IMG/VR virus record: IMGVR_UViG_3300025327_000170
Coordinates: 1 to 21,164 of that record
Reading direction: 5' to 3' (one strand)
DNA: 21,164 nt
From: a virus
Of the stretch, positions 1 through 5,618 are shown one piece after another (position 1 is the first letter of the stretch; the number at the start of each line of letters is the position of its first letter). The position numbers and the translations under genes were made by a program. A model generated the notes under the pieces. That model saw only the letters and a program-made list of their open reading frames with translations. It had not been told where the DNA came from and did no database searches.

Positions 1-1
1 T

Positions 2-235
2 GCGACTTTAACAAAGACCAACCTTGTGTTCGACGAGTTCCGTGTGATCCGCGAACTCCAAGAGGACTTCGCAACCTACAAGTATTTTATCTCTCTTGGG
101 TATCGTGTGGAGAACACCGACGAGGCATTCCAGCGTAACCGTTACGTTGAGCTGACCGGCCAGCAGGCGACACGTGCGGCCACCATGTTTGCGGATATCA
201 CGAGCCGAATCAGGACAGCGGAGGGACTGCCGTGA
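2..235 (+). CDS. Partial unknown phage protein (3' end)
   Basis: The reading frame is open from the first bases of the window, so the true start probably lies upstream; GTG at 26 is the first possible start inside the window. The visible part is about 77 residues, mixed charged and aromatic, with no cysteines, membrane segment or motif that I recognise. It ends in TGA at 233-235, overlapping the GTG of the next gene by four bases (GTGA), so the two are translationally coupled. Because it precedes the lysis cassette it may be the end of a tail or head-tail gene block, but that is only position-based inference. Confidence 0.6.
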   Translation, partial: ATLTKTNLVFDEFRVIRELQEDFATYKYFISLGYRVENTDEAFQRNRYVELTGQQATRAATMFADITSRIRTAEGLP

Positions 236-591
236 AGATTGTACAGGCCGGCCACAAAAAGGTTCTGTTCGACTTGTTCTTCGAGGTGGCGGGCAGGACA
301 GCACAGGGAACTCCAGCCTATGAGGGCCGCAAGTTCCCCATCGACAAGCTGGCCGATGCCGCCTCCGCTGCGAAGAAGCTCACGAAGGGCTCTACGCAAA
401 TCCTGGACGACAAGGGGAGTCCGACTGGTAGCCTGATGCTGAGCGGAACTGCCGTCGAGTTCAGCCCGAACGAGGTATCCCTTCTCAAGGAGCTATTCGA
501 CGGGCGCACGGAATGGCCCTTCGGTGAGGCCGACACCGTGTTGGCCCTCAAGAACATCTTTGCGGGAAAGAACGGCAAGGAGGAAGCGTAA
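232..591 (+). CDS. Unknown phage protein, 119 aa
   Basis: GTG start at 232 overlaps the previous stop (GTGA). The product is a soluble, mixed-charge protein with a lysine-rich stretch around residues 38-55 and no transmembrane segment or cysteine pair. The middle, ending LMLSGTAVEFSPNEVSLLKE, looks like a beta strand followed by a helix, and the C-terminus is charged (GKNGKEEA). It ends in TAA whose last A is the first base of the next ATG. I do not recognise the family. Position between a structural-block remnant and the lysis genes is compatible with a small virion or accessory protein. Confidence 0.7.
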   Translation: MKIVQAGHKKVLFDLFFEVAGRTAQGTPAYEGRKFPIDKLADAASAAKKLTKGSTQILDDKGSPTGSLMLSGTAVEFSPNEVSLLKELFDGRTEWPFGEADTVLALKNIFAGKNGKEEA

Positions 592-821
592 TGCCACGAA
601 TGGTGAAGCTGGAAGCCGGGCATGTAGTAGACGCTCTGTGGCGTTGCCGCAGGGGGCACGAAGAACCAGCGAGAGTGCATGATTCCGCAGTAGATAGAGA
701 ATCCACCGTCTCCATCTGGCCGTTTGTCTTCATGTGGGAAGATGGAACCAAGACGGTGATTTGCCCGCGGTGCTTGGCCGAGGACTATGGGTGCGAACTG
801 GTGGAGTTCGGGAAGGGCTAG
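591..821 (+). CDS. Small zinc-binding-like protein, 76 aa
   Basis: ATG at 591 shares its A with the preceding TAA stop. The protein carries a CRRGH group near residue 19 and a CPRC group near residue 58, together a possible C/H-C-C zinc site, with a tryptophan/phenylalanine-rich strand between them (IWPFVFMWEDG). There is no signal peptide or membrane segment. It is one of about a dozen small proteins with paired cysteines in this window. Function is unknown; a knuckle that binds nucleic acid or protein is the usual expectation for such phage proteins, but nothing here proves it. Confidence 0.65.
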   Translation: MPRMVKLEAGHVVDALWRCRRGHEEPARVHDSAVDRESTVSIWPFVFMWEDGTKTVICPRCLAEDYGCELVEFGKG

Positions 822-822
822 C

Positions 823-1107
823 GTGGCCCCCTGCCGCGCTTACTGGACGTGCGTAGGGCTGCTGGTGGCGTTCAACGCCATGGTCTGGCTGACTATCGCC
901 AACGAAGTCTTGAGGCGCGCTGAGGGGCCGCAGGGGCGCTCTCGTGAGATAGGGCCTGGTGATTGGTGTGAGAAACGGTATCTAATCCAAGTGCCGGGTG
1001 ATGTAGACACGACGACGACAACAACTGGCGGCCCGCCAGACATCTATGATTTCCAGCACCTCGCGCCCAACGGCGGGACCACGGCTTACATAAGCGAGCG
1101 GAACTGA
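823..1107 (+). CDS. Small single-pass membrane protein, 94 aa
   Basis: I choose GTG at 823, two bases after the preceding TAG, rather than an ATG at 787 that would overlap the previous gene by 35 bases. Residues about 6-25 (CVGLLVAFNAMVWLTIANEV) form one hydrophobic helix, followed by a charged, probably extracytoplasmic segment with a run of six threonines (encoded near 1009-1026) and a Gly/Pro-rich stretch. The stop TGA at 1105-1107 shares its A with the endolysin ATG. Its place just before the endolysin suggests a lysis accessory or spanin-like role, but there is no lipobox and the family is not recognised. Confidence 0.55.
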   Translation: MAPCRAYWTCVGLLVAFNAMVWLTIANEVLRRAEGPQGRSREIGPGDWCEKRYLIQVPGDVDTTTTTTGGPPDIYDFQHLAPNGGTTAYISERN

Positions 1108-1904
1108 TGAAGGGCCTAGACCTGAGCTTCGCCACCCCACCCGCGGCCTGGTGGGTGGATCGCTACGCCGAGGGCTACCGCCTCGCTGTGCAGGACCTCT
1201 GGACGGGCGCCAGCGTTCCCGGCGCTCCCGCGACCACGCTGGCGCGGGCGCGCGCTGCAGGGCTCGTGACGGCCGGCTACACCGTCGTCAACACCTTCCC
1301 CGCCGCCACTGCCGTCAACAAGGCCGTCGCAGCAGCAGGCGCCGAATGGCAGCACCTGGCGTTCGTCTCCGTGGACGTAGAGATCGCCACGACGCCCGAG
1401 ATCATCCGCCAAGCGCTCAACGGCCTGCGCGCCCTCGGCAAGAGGGTCTGCATCTACACGGCGGCCTGGTTCTGGGGCGGCCTGAGCGGCGACTTCAGCG
1501 ACGTGGCCGCCTGGCTCGCGGACTACGATGGGAACCCGGCGTTGGACACGCTGCGTCTGGGGCGCCTGGGCCCGGTCATCGGCAAGCAGTACGCCGGGAC
1601 AACGCAGCTAGCAGGCCACGCTGTGGACCTCAACACCTTCGACGACGCCTTTATCACGGGACAGGAGGAAGACATGGGAATCGAGTTCTCGTCCTCGGTC
1701 AACTTCGGCAACGAGGGGCCGGGGCTCCCCAAGGAAGCGGTGGCACTGGCGGACTTGCTGGCCCGCTACCGGCGCGACATCTACGCCATCCGGGCCGAGG
1801 TCGCCAGGCTCAAGGCTCTGGGCGGGTCGGGGCCGCTCGTGGCGAAGTTCCCCGGGGCGACCGTTCAGGTCCCGCCGATGGACGTACCCGTAGAGGAGGC
1901 GTAG
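1107..1904 (+). CDS. Endolysin, glycoside hydrolase family 25 muramidase-like
   Basis: Likely cleaves the N-acetylmuramic acid-N-acetylglucosamine bond of host peptidoglycan at the end of infection. The N-terminus has the GH25 first strand with its aspartate (GLDLSF, residue 5), the central FVSVDVEIA strand supplies the catalytic DxE pair near residues 90-92, and the C-terminal part of the barrel ends with KQYAGT and AVDLNTFDD, as in GH25 enzymes. The catalytic domain covers about residues 1-185. A tail of about 80 residues follows, containing a short coiled coil (LLARYRRDIYAIRAEVARLK) and a Pro-rich end, possibly for oligomerisation or wall binding. There is no signal peptide, so release should depend on the holin genes just downstream. 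The stop is TAG, and the same frame stays open after it (see 1905-2009). Confidence 0.88.
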   Translation: MKGLDLSFATPPAAWWVDRYAEGYRLAVQDLWTGASVPGAPATTLARARAAGLVTAGYTVVNTFPAATAVNKAVAAAGAEWQHLAFVSVDVEIATTPEIIRQALNGLRALGKRVCIYTAAWFWGGLSGDFSDVAAWLADYDGNPALDTLRLGRLGPVIGKQYAGTTQLAGHAVDLNTFDDAFITGQEEDMGIEFSSSVNFGNEGPGLPKEAVALADLLARYRRDIYAIRAEVARLKALGGSGPLVAKFPGATVQVPPMDVPVEEA

Positions 1905-2009
1905 CTTGGGGAGTACAAGTTCTGGCACAAGTGCGGCGGCTGCGGGTGGCTCATCCCGAACCGCTGGACGTTCTGCGCCTGGTGCGGGCGCGAGCAGCCT
2001 GACGGGTAG
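1905..2009 (+). other. In-frame zinc ribbon after the endolysin amber stop
   Basis: Directly after the endolysin TAG (1902-1904) the same frame encodes 34 more residues before a second TAG. They hold two cysteine pairs, CGGC and CAWC, eighteen residues apart with aromatic residues between, a typical zinc ribbon. No ATG, GTG, TTG or CTG start lies in this frame before the cysteines. So this domain would be made only by UAG readthrough, as an extension of the endolysin, from a non-standard start, or not at all. TAG ends other genes here (821, 10410), so wholesale amber recoding is unlikely. Confidence 0.4.
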
Positions 2010-2024
2010 GAAGAGGAGGAAGCG

Positions 2025-2234
2025 ATGAAGACGTGGCTCATCGAAGGGCAGCCGTGGCAGATCGCCGCGGCGCGGGCCATCCTTTCGGCCTGCATCGTGG
2101 GCGGGCTGGCCGCTCTCGCTGTCTGGTCTCAGAGTGACGACGGGAAGACGATTGCTATCGCGGGCTTAATCCCGGCCCTGACGACGCTGGCTACGCGGCT
2201 GGGGCTAGAGGGCGCGGTAGACTCACGCAAATGA
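2025..2234 (+). CDS. Holin-like protein, 69 aa
   Basis: A strong ribosome site (AGAGGAGGAAGC, 2012-2023) precedes the ATG. The protein has two hydrophobic helices, about residues 14-34 (AARAILSACIVGGLAALAVW) and 43-60 (IAIAGLIPALTTLATRLG), joined by a short charged turn, and a short charged C-terminus. Size, topology and position next to a muramidase that lacks a signal peptide match a two-helix phage holin, which forms lesions in the inner membrane so the endolysin can reach the wall. The stop overlaps the next ATG (ATGA, 2231-2234). Holins vary too much in sequence for a family name from reading alone. Confidence 0.72.
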   Translation: MKTWLIEGQPWQIAAARAILSACIVGGLAALAVWSQSDDGKTIAIAGLIPALTTLATRLGLEGAVDSRK

Positions 2235-2470
2235 TACCCCTCTGGATACGTCGCCTACCCCATAATCTATCGACCGTGCGCCCCGCAATCAGGCCGAAGT
2301 TCGACCGGCTGTACTGGGCGCTGGGCCTGTTCCCGTACTTCAACGCCAACAAGGGCGACAAGGATTATCTCTTCCACTTCGAGGAGACGGGGCTGATGAT
2401 ACTCTTGGGGCCGTTCTCGCTATTCATCGGCCTCATCGACACGCCCGAAGAGAATGCTTGGCTTCGCTGA
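2231..2470 (+). CDS. Small membrane protein in the lysis cluster, 79 aa
   Basis: Starts at the ATGA overlap with the holin-like gene. The first half is basic and aromatic (residues 1-45, with RPKFDRLYWALGLFPYF as a possible amphipathic or membrane-associated helix). Residues about 53-70 (GLMILLGPFSLFIGLI) form a clear transmembrane helix, followed by a short acidic tail. It may be a second holin subunit, an antiholin or another lysis-timing factor; that reading rests on position and topology only. The next gene starts inside its last 17 bases, again suggesting coupled translation. Confidence 0.6.
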   Translation: MIPLWIRRLPHNLSTVRPAIRPKFDRLYWALGLFPYFNANKGDKDYLFHFEETGLMILLGPFSLFIGLIDTPEENAWLR

Positions 2471-2828
2471 ACTCCACAGCATCGCTCGCACGGTCGCCGC
2501 GCAGTCCGGGCGGGCGGCTCTCTTCGACGACATCGTGCAAGAGGCGTGGCTGCGGTTCCTGCAATGGCCGCCGCGTCACCGGCAGGGCGCATGGCTGATG
2601 GCGACACAGGCGAAGAACGAGGCCATCTATCGTGACCGGCAAGACGTGAGCGCGGGTATGCTGTACCCCACAGAGATCGCACGCATCGGCGCCCTGGAGC
2701 GCATATGGGACGGGCGCCAGAGCAGGCGCTGGTGGTGGCTGGTGTGGTACGCGCTCAGCGATGGGCACTCAGGCAGGGACCGGAGCCGGGCGCATCGCTA
2801 CCGGGCGGAGTTGGCGCTTGGACGGTGA
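2454..2828 (+). CDS. Sigma-70 region 2-like protein, 124 aa
   Basis: ATG at 2454 overlaps the previous gene by 17 bases. Residues about 25-66, from FDDIVQEAWLRFLQW through WLMATQAKNEAIYRDR, have the order seen in region 2 of ECF-type sigma factors: an acidic D-D-x-V-Q-E-A helix that would meet the RNA polymerase clamp, then a W-L-x-x-x-A-x-N-x-A helix. The C-terminal segment (GRDRSRAHRYRAEL) resembles the recognition helix of a region 4-type helix-turn-helix, though the domain is compressed. It could be a phage transcription factor for late genes or a degenerate sigma homologue that binds polymerase. Finding it inside the lysis operon is unusual. The family match is by eye and needs a profile search. 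Confidence 0.55.
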   Translation: MLGFAELHSIARTVAAQSGRAALFDDIVQEAWLRFLQWPPRHRQGAWLMATQAKNEAIYRDRQDVSAGMLYPTEIARIGALERIWDGRQSRRWWWLVWYALSDGHSGRDRSRAHRYRAELALGR

Positions 2829-2832
2829 CGAC

Positions 2833-3279
2833 GTGCCCAACAACAACAAAGCCGTCAATCAGTACGGCACGTCGGTTAAGGAGCAGCTCTACCAACTGGA
2901 AAAGCTGTTCAACTCAGAGCTACACCACCTTCGGGCGCTTATCGAGCATGAGAAGGAACTCCGCATCTCATATGAGAAGTCCGTGGAGAAGGCGCTGGAA
3001 CTGCGGGCTAAAGAGGTAGAGCGGCGACTAGAGGGGATGAATGAGCTGCGTCAGCAAGTCGTCTCTGACCGTGCTCAGTTCGTGAGGCGCGAAATCTACG
3101 ACACCAGACAGGACGCCCTGGACGCGCGGGTTACCGCGGCAGAGAAGCTAGCGGCGACGGCGGCGGCTACACTTGTCGGAAAGGCTCAGGGTATCTCTAC
3201 GGCCCAGCTCTGGTTAGGATTCGTCGTCATCGCCAGCGTCATCATCGCTGTAGTTGGGGCCGTGATAGGAGCGAGATGA
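2833..3279 (+). CDS. Coiled-coil protein with C-terminal membrane anchor, 148 aa
   Basis: I take GTG at 2833, just after the previous stop, over an ATG at 2761 that lies inside the preceding gene. Residues about 10-110 are strongly helical and charged with heptad-like spacing (LYQLEKLFNSELHHLRALIEHEKEL is the start of it), followed by an Ala-rich segment and one transmembrane helix at about residues 124-146 (LWLGFVVIASVIIAVVGAVI). The protein is probably a tail-anchored homo-oligomer facing the cytoplasm, although the opposite topology cannot be excluded. Proteins of this build are common beside phage lysis genes. A spanin function would need a long periplasmic coil and is speculative. The stop overlaps the next tiny gene (ATGA). 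Confidence 0.65.
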   Translation: MPNNNKAVNQYGTSVKEQLYQLEKLFNSELHHLRALIEHEKELRISYEKSVEKALELRAKEVERRLEGMNELRQQVVSDRAQFVRREIYDTRQDALDARVTAAEKLAATAAATLVGKAQGISTAQLWLGFVVIASVIIAVVGAVIGAR

Positions 3280-3356
3280 ACGGGAATATCTGGCTAGTCC
3301 TCATCGTCATCTTCATTCTGCTGGTGTTGGCAGGCTTCATATCAGTCGGGCGCTAG
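3276..3356 (+). CDS. 26-residue membrane peptide
   Basis: ATG at 3276 forms an ATGA overlap with the previous stop, the same coupling used throughout the window. The product is almost entirely one transmembrane helix (NIWLVLIVIFILLVLAGFIS) with a short VGR tail. The overlap and the uninterrupted hydrophobic coding argue for a real gene. It closes the lysis cluster and may modulate the holin. Its TAG stop lies in the palindrome CTAG (3353-3356), which is also the stop of the convergent gene on the other strand, so the two transcription units meet with no spacer. Confidence 0.6.
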   Translation: MNGNIWLVLIVIFILLVLAGFISVGR

Positions 3357-4177
3357 CACGTCTCCCTCCATGTCTGTGTCCATCTGCTCGCGAAGGGCTC
3401 CAGCCCCAGCTCCGCGCTGGTCTCCGCGTTGACGCCATGATACCAGCAGCGGGCCAAGGACAGCGGCGCCGCGCGGTAGTAGCTCCAGCCGCCGGCGTCG
3501 AAGTCGTCTATCGCCACGGACCGCTTGCCCACGGCAGTCAGGGCGTTCATGCCCCGATCCGCACGCTGACACCACGGCTCACCATGTGACGCGCAGAGCC
3601 GTCTCAGGCCGATGACCGCATAGTTCATCTGATTCAGGATGAAGAGGTGGTTGTCGGTGCCCACGTTGGCAGCCAGGTACCAGTAGCGGTACGGCTCGTA
3701 GACGTAGGCCACGCCGCCGTTACCGGCCGTCCAGTCGAACGCACGGCCGGCCCGCTCCGCCAGGTCGGGGTCGGTGTCCATGAGGAACTCCGCCAGGTTG
3801 GCCTGTACCATCGCGTTTGCGTGACCGTTCCAGACCGGCCAGACCGTCAACCCCCGGTGTGGTGACACGCCGTTGTCGCGGAACCACTGGAGCTGCGTCT
3901 CCAGGTAGGGGCAGGTCTCCGGTATCGTCTTGCAGTCTTCCTTGAGGAAGCGGGCGTACAGGAAGATGAAGTGCGGGTTGGGGACGGCGCCGACCGCGTA
4001 GATCCACATCGGGGTCAGGCCGCTGAAGCCGATGCAGCCCGCCGTCTTCTCTGGGGTACAGGCTTCGCTGGCGATCCAAGCCGCCGCCGTGCCCTCCGTG
4101 GGGTAGTTCTGCGGGGCCGAGGGCAGCTTCCAGGCCGCGAGGAAGAGGGCCAGGGCGAAGAGAGCGAGCAACTTCAT
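3353..4177 (-). CDS. Secreted protein of unknown function, possible alpha/alpha-barrel fold
   Basis: The ATG at 4177 has a good ribosome site on the minus strand (AAAGGAG). Residues 1-20 (MKLLALFALALFLAAWKLPS) form a Sec signal peptide with no lipobox cysteine, so the mature protein of about 250 residues should be exported. It is rich in Trp, Tyr and Asn-Gly turns, with several cysteines that could form disulfides. The C-terminal GGWSYYR...WYH...E...LGL pattern resembles the end of the D-glucuronyl C5-epimerase C-terminal family of alpha/alpha barrels, but the match is weak and from memory. It follows the integrase by 19 bases on the same strand, so it may be expressed in lysogens as a cargo (moron) gene acting on surface polysaccharide. 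That role is inference. Confidence 0.6.
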   Translation of the reverse strand: MKLLALFALALFLAAWKLPSAPQNYPTEGTAAAWIASEACTPEKTAGCIGFSGLTPMWIYAVGAVPNPHFIFLYARFLKEDCKTIPETCPYLETQLQWFRDNGVSPHRGLTVWPVWNGHANAMVQANLAEFLMDTDPDLAERAGRAFDWTAGNGGVAYVYEPYRYWYLAANVGTDNHLFILNQMNYAVIGLRRLCASHGEPWCQRADRGMNALTAVGKRSVAIDDFDAGGWSYYRAAPLSLARCWYHGVNAETSAELGLEPFASRWTQTWRETC

Positions 4178-4196
4178 CTCGGAACGCTCCTTTCCG

Positions 4197-4757
4197 CTAG
4201 CTTACGCGCCGCAGCATCGGGGCGTCCAGCACGTCCACCGCCTGCTGCAGCCGCTCAGGGTTGCTGTGTAGATACTGACACGTGGTGGCGATGCTGCTGT
4301 GCCTCATTAGGTCCCGGACTTCGAGTAACGCGACGCCCTGCCAGAGTAGATGCGTGGCGAAGGAATGCCGTAGGGCGTGTGGGTGGGCTTTCGAGCGCGG
4401 AATCCCCGCCCTCTCACACGCCTCCACGAGCCAGTAGCGGGCTTGCCGGTCTACGATGTGCGTCTTGTAGCCCGGAAACAGCCAACCTTCCCCGTCCGGC
4501 TCGCGGGCCAGCGCCCGGCGCAGCGACGGCGCCAGCGGGAGCAGCGCTTCCTTGTCGCCCTTGCCGATCACGCGCAGGATCGCGGGCTGGCCGTCTCGCC
4601 AAATGATGTCCTCGCGCCGCACCCGGGCGGCCTCCGACGAACGCAGGCCGGCGCGAGCGCACAGCAGGAAGTACAGCCGGTGCTGGGGCGGCGACACGGC
4701 GAGCAGCGCTGTTAGCTCGTCCGGCTCCATGTAGGTCGGCAACCTCGATTTCTTCAC
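4197..4757 (-). CDS. int: Tyrosine recombinase (phage integrase), short form
   Basis: Catalyses site-specific recombination, presumably prophage integration and excision. From GTG at 4757 (preceded by AAGGGGG on the minus strand) it is 186 residues. All active-site positions are visible: Arg39 in ARAGLRSSE, Lys66 in GKGDK, His127 and Arg130 in HALRH, His153 in LMRHSS and the nucleophile Tyr162 in TTCQYLH. A TTG at 4775 is an alternative start. The usual N-terminal SAM-like core-binding domain of phage integrases (about 100 residues) is absent, so it is closer in size to FimB/XerD-like stand-alone catalytic domains. The arm-binding domain is also missing. It is divergent from the early operon, and the secreted-protein gene lies downstream of it. 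Confidence 0.9.
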   Translation of the reverse strand: MKKSRLPTYMEPDELTALLAVSPPQHRLYFLLCARAGLRSSEAARVRREDIIWRDGQPAILRVIGKGDKEALLPLAPSLRRALAREPDGEGWLFPGYKTHIVDRQARYWLVEACERAGIPRSKAHPHALRHSFATHLLWQGVALLEVRDLMRHSSIATTCQYLHSNPERLQQAVDVLDAPMLRRVS

Positions 4758-4768
4758 GCTGCACCCCC

Positions 4769-4799
4769 TTGACAATCAGTCGCGGGGCCGTGGTAGGAT
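4769..4799 (+). promoter_or_regulatory. Weak candidate rightward promoter
   Basis: TTGACA (4769-4774) is followed by TAGGAT (4794-4799), a -10-like hexamer, but with a 19-base spacer, longer than optimal. It overlaps the integrase start region, so a protein bound here could affect both directions. It is much weaker than the promoter at 4834-4861. Confidence 0.3.
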
Positions 4800-4833
4800 G
4801 CGTCTGAACCCATGGTATCACCACTAGAAGGCC

Positions 4834-4861
4834 TTGACAAGTACCCACGCGCTGTTATAAT
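4834..4861 (+). promoter_or_regulatory. Strong sigma-70 early promoter with extended -10
   Basis: TTGACA at 4834-4839 and TATAAT at 4856-4861 are both perfect consensus hexamers separated by 16 bases. TG at 4853-4854 adds an extended -10 (TGTTATAAT). Transcription should start at about 4868, only about four bases before the ATG at 4872, so the first early message would be leaderless or nearly so. It points right into the early operon and away from the integrase. No palindromic operator is obvious around it. Confidence 0.85.
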
Positions 4862-4871
4862 CGTGGATGGT

Positions 4872-5030
4872 ATGAGCGACCACAAGCGATGCGCAGCCGA
4901 AGGTTGTAACCGGTTTGTCCCGGACGAACGGCGATTCCATGCGATCTACTGTTCCAAGAAGTGTGCCTCTCGCACGCAGGCCCGCCGTTACCGGGAGCGG
5001 CACCCCAAGCCGAAAGAGGAGCAGGCGTGA
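4872..5030 (+). CDS. Small zinc finger protein, CGNR/treble-clef-like, 52 aa
   Basis: The first gene of the rightward early operon. ATG at 4872 lies about 11 bases after the -10 element, and an upstream ATG at 4812 would be outside the transcript, so 4872 is the likely start; in-frame GTG at 4863 is another. The pattern C-x4-C, then C-x3-C followed by SRTQARRYRER, matches the layout of CGNR-type or related treble-clef zinc fingers with a basic DNA-contacting tail. As the promoter-proximal early product it may regulate phage or host transcription, and it could fill the place of the missing repressor or Cro-like protein. That is inference from position and zinc site. Confidence 0.68.
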   Translation: MSDHKRCAAEGCNRFVPDERRFHAIYCSKKCASRTQARRYRERHPKPKEEQA

Positions 5031-5064
5031 TTTCCGACTCCATGATTTGTCGGAGTTCACGCTG

Positions 5065-5313
5065 ATGGCGAAGCGTATCATCATCGGCGCCGCCGGGCCC
5101 ACCGTGCATCCACGACCGGATAACCAGCCCAGCTATGACCGCTATGGCTGCCAAGACGCGAATCCTATCGAGACCATCTGCGCGACCTGCGACGGGCCAG
5201 CCTACGCGCTCGGCGGCGGCAGCCTCTGGTGCCTGCGCTGTCTGGAGCCGCTGATCGCCAGGGGCGAGGCATTCCAGCCGCGCATCACTGTCCGGCGGGC
5301 GGTGACAGCATGA
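5065..5313 (+). CDS. Zinc ribbon protein, 82 aa
   Basis: ATG at 5065 follows a CGGAG ribosome site. A 12-codon open frame from GTG 5027 (GTGA overlap with the previous gene) ends at TGA 5063-5065, sharing its A with this ATG, so it could act as a translational bridge. The protein has CATC near residue 38 and CLRC near residue 57, separated by a Gly-rich loop, a standard zinc ribbon, with a basic C-terminal tail (ITVRRAVTA). No membrane segment is seen. Function is unknown; the zinc ribbon fits nucleic acid or protein binding. The ATGA at its end couples it to the doubtful ORF at 5310. Confidence 0.68.
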   Translation: MAKRIIIGAAGPTVHPRPDNQPSYDRYGCQDANPIETICATCDGPAYALGGGSLWCLRCLEPLIARGEAFQPRITVRRAVTA

Positions 5314-5603
5314 GTCCTTTGGTCAAGGCGGTCAGGTATCCTCCCTTAATCCTGGGCCGCACCCCTTTTGCGGCTGCCGTCCCCTCCGACGGCGGTCGCC
5401 TTGAGCGAAGGACTGTCCATGGGGATGCCGGAGCGCTGCCGGTTCCTGGGGGCGCCAACCTCCCGGACTCGCCGGCATCTTCCTCCGGCATCCCCATGGG
5501 CGGCGGAGGGGAAGCGTATATGTCCCTGGCAGCTGCTCAAGGCAAGCGCCTCTCCGCCGTCAAAACAACAGAACCGGCCAGCGCTGAAACCGCCAGCCGG
5601 TAG
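5310..5603 (+). CDS. Doubtful ORF over a hairpin-rich segment, 97 aa
   Basis: An ATG with ATGA overlap opens a 97-codon frame ending in TAG just before the HNH ribosome site. The predicted product is low in complexity (Ala, Pro, Gly, Ser) and has no recognisable domain. Most of it covers a chain of inverted repeats (5356-5512), which would explain the odd composition better than protein selection does. I list it because its start coupling matches its neighbours, but the segment may act mainly as structured RNA or DNA. Confidence 0.3.
   Translation: MSPLVKAVRYPPLILGRTPFAAAVPSDGGRLERRTVHGDAGALPVPGGANLPDSPASSSGIPMGGGGEAYMSLAAAQGKRLSAVKTTEPASAETASR
5356..5512 (+). repeat. Nested inverted-repeat cluster upstream of the HNH gene
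   Basis: Several perfect inverted repeats lie in series: 5356-5361 with 5369-5374 (GCCGCA), 5376-5381 with 5388-5393 (GCCGTC), a 17-base stem 5417-5433 with 5483-5499 (begins CCATGGGG), and an outer 9-base stem 5380-5388 with 5504-5512 (TCCCCTCCG). The outer stem competes with the GCCGTC hairpin for the same bases, so alternative folds are possible. No U-run follows, so it is not a simple terminator. It ends about 107 bases before the HNH start. Confidence 0.75.
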
Positions 5604-5618
5604 AAAGGACGGAAGCCA

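Noticed and set aside
1151-2002. 283-codon plus-strand ORF
   Set aside because: It is a shifted-frame shadow of the GH25 endolysin, very Arg/Gly-rich with no motifs, caused by high GC at third positions.
3971-4606. 211-codon plus-strand ORF
   Set aside because: It is antisense to the secreted protein and integrase, both of which have clear features; composition is Arg/Ala/Ser-rich and no start context is visible.
5356-5512. Rho-independent terminator
   Set aside because: Stems are strong but no T-run follows on either side, so a simple terminator is not supported.
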